A stretch of DNA of 64,000 nucleotides from Rheum nobile (lineage: Eukaryota; Streptophyta; Magnoliopsida; Caryophyllales; Polygonaceae), in the NCBI GenBank assembly GCA_027886185.1, contig WOAB01000869.1, positions 1,488,001 to 1,552,000 on the forward strand. Reading direction: 5' to 3'. Each line of letters opens with the position of its first letter. The stretch's first letter is position 1. The translations under genes were made by a program, and so were the position numbers. Under the pieces are notes generated by a model. The model did not search any database. It saw only the letters and a list, made by a program, of their open reading frames with translations, and was not told where the DNA came from. This document shows, one piece after another, positions 1-12,019 of this stretch.

Positions 1-113
1 AAAACCTAAAAAGAAATTACGTGGACTTGGAACAATTAAAGTATACATGACCCATGAAATTATGCTCTAATTTTTGGCGGGAAAACATTTGTGAATGTGT
101 TATGGTTAAATAG

Positions 114-424
114 GTTATTTCGAGTATGAGAGTTCAGATGACAGAAGATGCAAACAATGCAGTGAGTAGTTCATTCTTGTTGGACGACGATTCAAGGTAT
201 GATTATTGCCCCAATCTTGATATTCCTCATTTTTCATGACATTTTCTTGCTTATCTTATTTATTTATTTCTATGTTTGCTTTATCTCAATGAAGCATCCC
301 TTTCATTGTGGATGAGATATCGAGTTCCATGGAAAAGATGGATGCGGATCATATCATCCCTCCTGAATTGATCCGTCAAAACTCAGGGTTTTCGTTCTTG
401 CTTCCACACAAAGAGGAACCGTGA
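114..424 (+). CDS. Possible last two exons of an unidentified gene (5' part outside window)
   Basis: Two segments join in one open frame. The first runs 114-196, after a TAG acceptor and before a GTATGA donor. The second runs from 295, after a GAAG acceptor, to a TGA at 422-424. Together they encode about 70 residues ending in FSFLLPHKEEP. The piece is acidic and serine-rich and shows no motif, membrane segment or family I recognise. The 98-bp T-rich spacer looks like a plant intron, and the shared phase (AG from the first exon, C from the second) is the main support. It would be transcribed toward COG3, giving convergent genes. The alternative is chance open frame in intergenic DNA. Confidence 0.4.
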
Positions 425-1966
425 TCATGAACCCTACACGTACGGAAACAAAGGACGTTAAACGTCGTTTATTCATCATCGTATCTTGCACGAATCGAGG
501 TATATTGTAGCAGGGCATCGGTTGCCCTGCTACACGACTCTGGGTCAGTTCGATTCTTTCTCCCTCGTCTTGCAACGACATGGGTATTCTTTAGAGGCTT
601 GTATTTTTAGCCTCAAATGCATGGAAGTGTTTGAATGTTTTGGTATATGGATTTTTTTTGGTATTGGTTTGATTTTTTTGGGCGCCCACAAAGGATGGAG
701 GGTGCTCTTGCATATTGGTTTGATTAGGGGGGTCAAGATGAGGTTTTTGAGTCTCTCTTACAAGAGTGTAATTATAGGTAGTGTGCCGAGTAATTTAGGT
801 CAATTTTTGTGATATGAATGGGAAATATATGAACTCAAAAAATGTGTATTATTGTTTATATTTGTTTGTTGCTTTGGCTCCATCGGAAGTTTTGGTTATA
901 AGTGAGAAGTTCGGACGAAGATAATTTAATATTGGGTTGATTTGGTATGCTATGTGCATAACATTTCCTAAGCTTTGTGTATTATAATAGTAAAATGATT
1001 ACTTCTTTTTTTTGGACCATGAGGAAAGGATCCAAGGTGTTTTTCAATGTCCGTTCTTGTTTATTATTGATCTTTGAAAGTTGGCAACATTGCCTTGATA
1101 TTATTAGATGTATATAATGAGGTTACAGAGAGATTTTTTTACATAATATCAAGAGATGGATGCAAGAGAAAATATCTCTAGCAAATAATATGCTAGTAAA
1201 ATTATATGTTGAGTGTTGACTATTAATCTTGACCAATCAAAAAATGAGACTCGTCTTTTAGAATCCTTCAAAGAGCACGTTGATGCAACCAATTAATAGA
1301 AAATGAGTTTTCAGCATCTTAAACATAAAAAATTATAATAGTATTATATTTATTTTCCTGTACAAGACATGTATGTTAACTATGTTTTAACCAATTTTAA
1401 AAAAATGTATTTTTTCCCTCAATTTTAACATCGTTGACAACATGGTTAAACAGGTGATTAGAATGTCCGTCTTATACCCGTTTAACCATATCCGATATGT
1501 CCGGCGCCAATTTATCAATCTCTCGATTTATCTTACATTACTATGTCAGGTAATTCAAATTCTTTCCTCATTAAAAAAAAATGGTAAAACTGATATAAGA
1601 TATTTGGATGATATGGAGGAGAAAAAGATTAAAAGTAGTATATTTAGAAATGATCCTGATTTCCATCAAAAAAAGAAATGATCCTGACAATGGATAAACA
1701 CAATTATCTGAAACACAATTATCACCTATAAAGTTTCAACTCAATAAGCTTATATGATGACGTATTCTTGCATTAAGCTTTTTATGAACCAAAACTATGT
1801 GATGCAGTTTTAGTGCTGCAAATTACAAAATGTGACGTATTCTTGCATTCATCCATAACCCAGATATTGCAACCACAACAAACATATATGGTGCCCCAAA
1901 GGACCCAAAAACAATTCATGACAATAGAGATCCAGAAAAGCTTATATGAATGCAGTTACCATGAAA
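425..1966. other. Intergenic region between convergent genes
   Basis: AT-rich sequence with no supported gene. Open frames here are short and show no coding character. It should contain the 3' UTR of COG3 and perhaps that of the partial gene at 114-424. The only recognisable feature is a decayed copy of part of COG3 exon 21. Confidence 0.6.
1045..1278 (-). pseudogene. Decayed fragment duplicated from COG3 exon 21 and its donor
   Basis: Bases 1045-1063 match 3979-3997 exactly over 19 bases; that copy lies at the exon 21/intron boundary of COG3. Bases 1223-1278 match about 4057-4112, inside exon 21, at roughly 85% by eye. The two blocks are in the same order and orientation as in COG3. The stretch between them has diverged or been replaced. 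It lies about 0.7 kb beyond the COG3 stop codon. Confidence 0.55.
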
Positions 1967-4900
1967 CTATAGCATGCCATCAAGTTGTGTATGCAAATCC
2001 TGGGTGGCGACCAAGCCGATGGTTTCTATCTCGTCAGCGGAGTACTCGGATTTCAGTAGTGATTCAATCTGGGTATGTGCTTCAATAATATTTGTCCTGG
2101 ACAAGAAAAAGATCCGCAATTTAGAGATATTAGTGCGTTGATATAAACCCTAGATCATGGAAAGTAGGAAACTGTCAAATAATTTTGACAGGGGTTATTG
2201 ATATGATGAGAGCTAGCTGAATTGTGGAGGCAAAAATCTTACTTTATGGGCTTGAAAAGAACGGATCGTGTTGATGGATTCTGAAGATAAAGGTTCATCT
2301 TCTCTATCACCTTTGGTAATTCTTGCTGCATGGCAGTTCTTACCTACAAAAGACGAGTGGAAGAAGGGTTTCCGGTATCAACCATCACTTGTATAAAACA
2401 AGTTGATCTTATGACAAACCTCTTGCCCAGAAGAGCATTTGGGATTAAAGGACTAATGGCATAAACAAGATTAAAGTTTTCAGATTAATCATGATCAACA
2501 GTGTTCAAATGGTTATAATTGAAAAGTATGATGTTAAATGCTCAAAGATGATAAGAAAGGAAAGCGAAAATGTATGTTAATCTTCGAGGAGAGAGGGAGA
2601 AGAATGAGATGTACCTTCTCAACCAGTTCAGCCACCTTTTCTGGAGTTGCAAAAGCTTGCTCCTTGAGCGGTTTGGTCCTTAATGGATCAAGATTTTGGC
2701 TTTGAATGCCAGGAAATGCTGCAGCTTTCACAGCTGTAACCTACAGAATAAGTGTAATGTTACTGCTCTGAGGAAATGCATGAAAATTTTTAGCATAAAA
2801 GGAGTTCCAAGTGAAGATACACCAGAAGCCCAGTTATAATAGCAGTGAAATACATAGTAATTTATCAACTAGTATCCCTAATTTTGCCAATATTAAAGTA
2901 AATTTCAGTAAATATACTTCACAAATATTCTCAAGTGTAACCTTTCCTCATGTTTCTCAGCAGTTGTAAATTGCAGTTTCCATTATTTAACAGCCAAGTA
3001 TGAACAACATTCATATAATTTGCATTTATTTGTGAATCATATCAAAGAATAATCCTGAACCTATCTGTGCAGCAGAATATGTACTACACATGTGTGAAGT
3101 CAGATTAGGCTAGAAATAGGCCTATTTTACTCTAGGACATCAGAATACACTTCAACATGTTTGTTTGCTATCTGTGACTGTTCCATAATCTTGCTGAGGA
3201 TACTTGGGCTGTTTATAATAGACTCCAGTGCGAAAATACATCTGATATAAAACTTCCATGAGAAGAGTATTCATGCCATCACTGTTTGTTCTGTTTCCAC
3301 AGATTTTTAGGACACTTCTTCATGCTAAGGTTTATTACTTCCTACAGATTTTGTGGCTTAGTTCCTCTTGCCCAGGGGAGGGGGAGCTGAGAGTCATTAA
3401 ACCATGCCCATATTATAATTCTTCAAGAACTTTCTTTTGCTATCTTTTCCTGGATAATGTTCATCTATTAAAATAAACATGATCAGCAACTTAGGGGACA
3501 TTTGGTGAAAGAGAAAGAGGATAAGCAATTTCATCTGTTAATTATTGCAAACTAACTTGCAAATGAATCTCACTCTCATGTATTCTTCAATTTCTATTCC
3601 ATTTAATTCATCTCCTCCACTTCAGAATCAACCGAGGGGACCATCAACCCATATTAGACTCTTCAATATAGATTAGAATATACTATTTCCTTTTCGGCGA
3701 TAATTAAACAATCCTTTATATTATTGAGCAAAACTGTAAGCAAATGATGCAATTTAATTTCAATACAATTTATATCCAAACCTTAGCAACAAATGAAAGT
3801 AGAGGGTCCACAATAAGTTTTGTCACTGCCATGATGAACTCCTCACAGGTGGATTTAAGACTCTTCTCCAATTCCTACAGTTTGGATCGAAATATAGGTG
3901 GAATTAAAGAGTCAGTTGCTAACACAGTCATGGTACTAAAATACTACATAAAATCCAGATGTAACATAACACATACAACAATGTCCGTTCTTGTTTACCT
4001 TCTTAGCATCAATTTGACTTTCCAAAACTCGGGGAGAAAGGGTCCTTGCTAGTGATGTTGATCTTGACCAATCAAAAAGTGAGACTTGTCCTCTAAGAAT
4101 CCTTCTAAGGTGCTCCTGCAGTTGAAATTGAGGGAGATGTAAACCAGAATTCCATTCAACTGATAACCATCTGATAATTTTCTTTGAACATCAACAAAGT
4201 AACTCAAGCATTCTATTCGATCGCTCAGAATACAGTAAATACACCAGAAAATGTCCCGACACAATCCATAATCACCACTAAAATGTTCTTGAAGCAAGAG
4301 AAAGCAAAAAAAAGTCAATTGTAAGACTTCCAACATCAGTAATGTTAGATCTTAGGTTGCAAACCATACGAAACATAAAGAATTTAAAATTTGTCTACTT
4401 TTCTTTTTAGGGGTCAAAGAAAAGGCTATGGGATCCAAATTTACGTTGAAATCATAATATGCTAAAGCCTAAAACCAGGATAGTGTCAAACTTTATTTTG
4501 ATTTGTTCCCATCTGAGAAAGGGAGGGGAGACATCACCTATGAACTGAATAAAAAATCTCAGATTACCGTCCCTTCCGGAATTCTAATTAAAATTCCACT
4601 TAAAAATTATTTCAGACCATATGATAAACAAAATGTAAAATGACACTTTCCTATATTATTTGATGATGGCTACAGAAAACACAACCCACACAGCTTTCTA
4701 ACCAAAATGACAACATATATGAACAACAAAATATAGAAGGTTCCTCACCCTGCCAAGCATGCCAGGGACATAAAACTAGCATCAGAAAATCTGCAGGATC
4801 TTATATGATTGAAAGATTTCCAACCAACATAATAATATATATGGACAACAAAATATATACTAACCAGTAAATGTGAAAAATCAAGCTCCTTGTGAGTGAC

Positions 4901-7900
4901 TGAAAATTCAATATCGAATGGTGCAATCTGAAACAAAAGTCTCAAGTTAGCCTTGCTTACATCTCCTTTTTAAAACAAAACTCGGAAAACCAAAAGAGCA
5001 ATATAGATAGACCTGTTCTCGTAAGATAAGAAGATGCTTTATGAGGAAAAGCTGTGCATCGAGTGACGATGACTTCTGAGAAATGAGCTTATATGCTTTC
5101 TGGATTGAACAAAAGGGGAAATGAAAATTATGAGAAGTGTTTACAATAAAGATTTTAAAACAATCTGTGGCTTATATGCAGAGTGGTTAATTTTTATCTA
5201 TCAGACCCTCCAGAAGGCCTATTCTTTAAAATATGGGTATCCCATACAAACAAGCTTGTATATGAATGGCTCGTGAGTTATTAATGGAACTGATACCAAT
5301 GTATATCTCACTTACTTGAATTGACACCGAGCAGACTTCCACTGCTTCCTGATACAAAGTTTAAATTCCAGTGAGTAAGTTTGCAAAATTGTCTACAGGC
5401 CACAGAAATAGGAATAAACCTTAGAAAGTAGGTAACAAATGACTTGATAGCATAAAATGGTAATACCTGGGCTAGACCAGTGAAAACAGCAGGTTCTAGA
5501 CAGCGATACAACTTTGAGAGAAGAGATATTGTTTTCTCCAATGGTGGGTACCATGTCCTTGAAACATCTTGATTGGCATCACCCTGCATATGATAGCATA
5601 ATTGTGTGAGTTGAAGCATATAAAATACTAATAGTTGAAGTAGTTTAACATGATGGAATGAGAAATGGAAACCATCAGTATTCAATTCACAGTTTATCAC
5701 TGCATTGTAGTGTCTTTTATCATGCAATCTTTCAATATTTTCTCCGTTCAATGTTGTATGTCTCTACTTTAGTGTCTATAGACTACTCCAAATTGTAAAA
5801 TTACTGAAATAGAAACAGTGTGCTGTTGCTTAGGTGATAATCTCATTCGGGATAAAAAAATACTACTCTATTATCCAATCTACTTGATGTAATAATATCA
5901 AAACTCACAGAATCAGGTTCCTCCGTATCTTCAGGAGCTCTCTCCAGTTTTGAAGGATAATCCACATCTTTGCTGAGAGGGATATAATTTGCTATCTACA
6001 AGTAACAGAAAACAGTTTTGGATTCAATGCAGCAGACACAGGCTTTACGCATGAGAAACAATGTCATAACAAAAGTGAAACATGCAAATTAGTCAGATGC
6101 TCAAAAGCAGCTTTCAAGCCAAATATCTTCATCAGAATGGACTTCGCCATGAGACACTCAATTCGGTTAAATTATAGTATTATCTTTCGTTGACAATAAA
6201 ATCACGGAAGCATTTGTGTTCAATCTTAATTTGGTTTTAAAACCACCAAAGCCTCAATTTCAAGGGCCAAAATGTCAAAATAATATAAAAACAGACCATT
6301 TCGAGAACCATGTACTTAAGTGATTGAATTGTGTTTTAATCCTAAGTCAAGCATTTTTATACATAGACCATACTGGTAGGACAGCATGTTCAACTTGTGC
6401 AATGATTAATAGATACGGATCTCTTTATGTCCATTCGTTTTAACATGTCTAAAAAATTCAACAAGGCATTCATATACATTTGAATATCGGGCCAAAAGAA
6501 ATCAAAGAGCAGCTGCTATATACGTTCAAAAAAGCACATATATGTTTCTAATAAAGATTAAAGAAAAGTAGGTATTCACTATCCAGTGAAGGGTATGTGT
6601 TGTAAGATCTTGCCTCATCCCGAATATGAGTCCGAGCACGAAATGTCAACCTTTCATGAACATCTTCTAGGATCCTTTGAAAGGTTGGGCTCAATCCAGC
6701 AAAAGACTCACTTCGTCTACTGAGCTGCTCGCCCAGGATTTCAACTTTCAGAACATCAATGAGTTCACACAGAAAATCAAGATTTGTCTCATGGATAAAT
6801 CTAGAGCGCAGGGTATCATACAAGTAAGTACATCTGCAGAATAAGTTTAAAAACCAAATGGGAGTTACTATTTACCATTATTATACATGTGGGTTTAAAA
6901 GAAACAAAAAGAATAGATATAATCATAAATGAAAAAAGCTTAAAGAACACAAAACAACACATTATCATAAGGATCCAGAAGGAGGTTGTCAATGTACAGA
7001 AATTGTTAGGAAGCTCCCTAATTACTTCTAACAGGAATCTCATTAGTCCAACAGCATAGTGCAAACTTTCCACATGTATCATTGAGGTTCCTCGCTCCAA
7101 AACTCATATATTTAACTCCAATTTCAGTTCTGGTCTGTTTGCTCTTCAACCCATCAACCATGAACAAGATTTATTCTCTATCATCAACATGTAACTTTTG
7201 CTCCAATGCCCCCAATATGTCAGCCATAATATTCCTATTGTCAAGTTATAATAATCATCAGTTACTGGATAAGAATTAATTATTTGTGATGAGCCTACTA
7301 GATGGTCCTAGCCTCAAGGCCCACAATTGTCTGCTATACTTGATGGAACCTTAATATCATTTGCTATACAAGAAGGAATGCCAACAGTAACAAATCAGAA
7401 AAGGACAAAAGCAAATCAACTTCAAGCAAACAAAAAGAACTTGTAACTCACAGTGGATCAATGAATAGTGCCATGCTTGAGACATCCTCAGAAGAAGATG
7501 AGAAAAAATGGCTGAAAAGTTGATGTTCGAGTTGATATACCTACAAAGATTTCTTCATTTGGTCAACGAGATAGAAGTAATTTTGGCCATGGAAATGAGC
7601 AAAAAATACAGACAGACAATGTTCGGATGAATTTCATAACAATGCGTTGTTCGGGTTTTTTCTCAGGGCTATAAAGTTTTTCCCTTCTCATTCTACGACC
7701 ACCCTATAGTATTTGCAATTGTTAAATAGCCACCCACTTTTTCATTTAGTAGTTACAGGCATCAAGAACATGTCCCTGATCCAACTAATTAATCTGGCTA
7801 GCTTGCAGCAATTACCAATAATGCATGGAAAGCTGTTTCCTACAAGTTTCAAGGCTAATGAGATCTTGATTCTTGAGACGTCTCACTTTATCTTAAAATG

Positions 7901-10900
7901 TGATAGTTATCATTTTTAAAAGCAGTATACATCTTAAATGTGCAAAATCGACTCAAATGCAGAAGAGAGAGGCATCAAGGTTCAAAGGACTTCGCTCTAA
8001 AAATCACCTGCATGAGATATGTGCAGCCTGATCGAGCCAAGGATGGCAGTGCTTCTTTCCTAGCAAAATCTGATATCCGTTGTTGCGCCATACCTCTAAC
8101 CTTGATTGCATAAGAAAAGTGAGCTTTATATGAGAGGAAACATGAGTAATAATAATTAAAAAAAGAGAATGAAAGCATTGTTTGTCAGAAACAATAGAGA
8201 AACTCACCAAGGAGAGGCGCTGCTCGCAGAACAACTTGTGACATTCAGCAAGTAACTGAGAATATTCTTTCCTTGATGATCTGCTTTCAATTTCTTCCAA
8301 GACAGGTTTAAGCTGCAAATATTTGGAAGTAATAGTTTACTATACTTTAGTCTTCGCAACAGGGAAATCATCCTTAAACACAGCAGGAAAACAGTTCCAT
8401 TCCACAAAGAGAAGATCATTCTATCAGTTAAAACTCGGAAAATTACCTCACTTGCAGCTGCCTTAAAGCGAACATAAATAATAGATGCCTCTGCACCTTC
8501 AGAAAGAGCATTTTTGTTACTACCAGTGTCCCGAATAGCTCCATGGACCTGATGGAGATGATTAACACAAGTGTTTGATAGCCACATTAATCAAGATAAG
8601 AAACAGGAAAACACAAATGTGTCTAAATTACCTGAGAAGATGCACTTTTGAGAACAGAATGGACATGTGACCGAATCATACTAAGGGCTCGAGACTGTAC
8701 AAGGCACAAACAATCTTTTTCAGATTCCAGCCTACCTCAGTAAAATAAGAATTTACAGGAACAACAAGTTCAGCCAGAAGGCTGAAAGAATCTTGATATA
8801 GAGATATAGTACTAGTTCCTTGTGATTGCTATAACCAACAGACCTGAAGTTGCCGAAATTTAACCAAGTAAACACTAGATTCAGCGTATTGTGGGTTGCT
8901 CTGAACATACCTATATGATGAGAAAGAAAACTCAAAACTTACAAAGAACAATTCATAAACCTTGAAAAAATGATACAAATTAAGTATGCTCAATATGGAT
9001 GTTGAAAAACATTAAAAACTCGTTAACACTGAGGAAGAGCTAAGCAGCAAGCTTAATCACTTACGTTATGCACTCATCAAGGCGTTTCAGCAGTGTGAAG
9101 AAGTTCTCGTGCTCAACTTTCATGCTTGGAGAATGAAAGCTGGTTGCAATCTGCAGCAGGTTTCGATATGACAAGAAGTTAAGGTAGATGCAGATATCCA
9201 ATTTTTTATATTCTAAACAACAAGACAATAAATTCCAGTTTATACTTAGCAAAATTCATGTTAGCTTGTATCAATTTATCGTTTCGATTAAGCATCAACA
9301 ATAGTTCTTTAGATCCAAAAGTGATTGCTTTTATGAATTTGTACAGAGAAAAAGGTGTCTCACATGTTAATTGAGAAATGCTTAAATTGGGGCCAAAAGT
9401 AAGTATCCCGTGGATTATGACATGTGAGTAAATTGCAAGTTTATTCAAGATCTGTCAAACTCACATTCTCCAACAGTTCAAAGTAGCTGAGCTTGCTATG
9501 AAGTGCATCAGCAAATTCAAGGAGTCTCTGCTTTTCCAGAACCTGCAAAACAGATGGGCAACTGTTAGAAAAGAAAAGAGAAAAAGACAATCACAATAGA
9601 CTTAGCACAAATCTCTCTCCAAGCTCCACAATTACTGTTCAAACTAGTGAATACCAATCTGTATCATGAAATGCTGAATTAAGAGTAATGTGAGTGAGTA
9701 TTCTTTATCATGAAATGCTGAATTAAGAGTAAAGATAATACCAATCTGTCACATGCATCATGAAGGGTTTTTGTCTTGGTGGCTACTGCTTGATGTTGCA
9801 GCTTCAAATCATTGAACAGATCAAGGGTATCATCCACCTGCATGTGACATTACTTCCATTATTCATACAAGTAGCAAGCAAAAGACTGACCTAAGTTTTA
9901 GACTACAGAAAATACTTCCTGTATGACAAATCAGTCACTAATTCAAAGTAGTGTAAAGTAAGTATGACTACCTGCTTAAGAATGCCATCACATATGTTTA
10001 TGCGTTGGGTTAGAGTGTCCACGTAATGACGATATTTTTTCTCTGTCTAGAACAAGAAAAGAAAAGCAACGTGACGTGACGTCTTAATCACAAGAAGAAG
10101 AAGAAGAAGAAGAAAAAGAGGCTAACAATTAAGCAATGTACATATCTAACCAACCTCCGATTTCATTGCCGATTCAAGATCAATGAACCATTTATAGAAC
10201 TGCAGAAATCCAAAGCAATAAAATAAATAAGAGTTTATCTATAATACATCTACAATGAACATACAATTATGATATCCTGACTATACATAATCTGTGGATT
10301 GAAGTGCATTACCAACAAAAAATGCCAACTTTTAACATCCAATGTTACCAATTAACAATACTTCAAAAGATTCAAAACACATCAACTACGGTTCTCAAAG
10401 CTCTCTACCTACAAAAAACAAACTATAATGATACAAATATGATCAACAAATCTTACTTGATTTGTGTTGACTAAAACTGCTTCTACAGCTAGAGATTCCT
10501 CTGAAGTTGCATCCTTGGTACTCGTGGATAAATCACGTTCTTGCTCCATTATGCTTTCTTGTGCCTATCAGTAAACTACTAGTTATGTCCAACTGGACCT
10601 TACAAAGACATTGAATAGATATATTAAGGAAAGTAGGAAAGAGATCTTGCCAAACTAGAAGGAAATGGACGCTCAGCAACTGCATGAGATAATGCCACAA
10701 TTGCAGCTTGCTGTTGTTCTGTTAAAGGAGCATTCTGCATCAACAAAGGAATGCACATTCACATTTTTGCCTGAAGGGTCAATATTTTAGGGTTTATAGC
10801 TAGGCTATTCCTCAAGTGCGTCACTACCCCATCCCTTAATTGAATTTTATTCAGCATGATACATTTAAGTCAAAAAGTAACAGTCACTGTGTAGCACTGA

Positions 10901-11385
10901 CTTGTTATATAAAAATGCATTTTTAAGGCTTCATGAAATAATAATTCTCCCAACCAACATGGTCATTGAGATATCCTCAGGGACAATGGCTACAGTTACC
11001 ATTAGCATAATACAATTCCCTTTATCTATTTGACCTAATGATACCTCACTAGCTAACCTCACACTTCAATGCAATTTGCAGACAAGTCACAAAGAATAAA
11101 GTAATTCTGGCATCCTACTAATCAAATGCAACCATCAACCTCACTCTTCAGAATCAGATCTGGATCCAAACAAGCTAAGATTTTTTACCTTGTTTTGCAA
11201 AATGATCATAACAAGTAAAGCTACCATAAACAGGAATCTAATACAGCTAAACTAATAAATTAGGGACTCAGCGGAAGAAAATGGAGATTCATCGAAACCT
11301 GTTCCCAAGAGGAAGCGAAGTTGTATCCCTTAGAAACAGCTCCAGCTCTGGGAAGACTCGTCGAGCTTGTCCTTGCCGGCGACAT
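1967..11385 (-). CDS. COG3: Conserved oligomeric Golgi complex subunit 3 (Sec34-like), 25 exons
   Basis: COG3 is a lobe A subunit of the COG tether, which captures retrograde vesicles at the Golgi. The model gives 783 residues, close to the plant family length. Exons: 11299-11385, 10651-10734, 10457-10564, 10155-10199, 9972-10046, 9742-9837, 9465-9542, 9065-9150, 8844-8910, 8632-8694, 8447-8548, 8208-8312, 8008-8100, 7452-7540, 6614-6833, 5909-5995, 5467-5583, 5316-5348, 5013-5099, 4865-4927, 3999-4115, 3782-3874, 2615-2740, 2243-2343, 1967-2096. Identification rests on plant COG3 blocks such as [34 protein letters not shown]-like helices and TWYPPLEKT. Every exon keeps phase and the total is 784 codons with stop. 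Two introns need GC donors (10649-10650 and 6612-6613); all others are GT-AG. The start ATG (11383-11385) lies one residue run before the conserved [10 protein letters not shown] block. It looks intact. Confidence 0.95.
9649..9740. repeat. Local duplication inside a COG3 intron next to a donor site
   Basis: The string ATACCAATCTGT at the end of exon 6 recurs about 86 bp deeper in the intron, near 9652. A 27-bp block starting TATCATGAAATGCTG occurs at about 9662 and again at about 9706. This is a small tandem duplication that copied the exon 6 end and its donor into the intron. Confidence 0.6.
10092..10115. repeat. (AAG)n microsatellite in a COG3 intron
   Basis: Eight AAG-type triplets on the plus strand between exons 4 and 5 of COG3. 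On the transcribed strand this is a CTT tract just downstream of exon 4's donor. Confidence 0.85.
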
Positions 11386-12019
11386 CACAGCACTCCTCGC
11401 CGATTACACTGCTCAACATCAAATTCACTACTAAACAAACAGGTCCGGTTGGATCTACGGATTCGAAAACGAGCCTCGTCTATCGAAATCCGAATTACAA
11501 TCCCGTTTAAAATGGAAATGAAATCTGGTTTGCAATTTGAAAGGATGAATCATAGCATGATCGGAAATTCAACCACGAATCGTAAGTAGCGGTTCACAGA
11601 AGAAGAAGAAGAAGAAGAATGAGACGAGAAGACGTACCGGCGCGAGAGACGGCGAAAAGTAGAGGAGTTGATAGATCTCCGATCGATGTTGAGACACAGA
11701 ATTGGAGATCCAACTGTTGCTTGCTGCTGCCACACCCAGAAACAAATTTCTTGATTTCTTCTTCAATTACAAATTTTACAGCTTTTACCTGGTAAGGGTA
11801 ACGTCGTAATTTTACTCCCGTCTTTCTTTCTTTTTCGCATTATCTAACGAGTACTTTTATTTCTTAAATTCGAATTTACAGATAATTAGATTAATTTAAC
11901 CTGAATATTAAACCTATAATCTTAAATCCAAGCAAATTAAAATGAAATTCCCTCTCTGTGGTCGCCGCCGCCGCCGAATGTCATCTTCCTGAAGCAGAGC
12001 TTTGCACCCAAAATCCTCC
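11386..12019. promoter_or_regulatory. Shared divergent promoter region and 5' UTRs of COG3 and TyrRS
   Basis: The 634 bases between the two start codons must hold both promoters and both 5' leaders. An AGA/GAA microsatellite lies at about 11598-11619, giving a TTC-rich COG3 leader. T-rich sequence lies at 11750-11850 and AT-rich sequence at about 11850-11940. No convincing single TATA box was chosen. Short open frames here are UTR noise. Confidence 0.6.
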
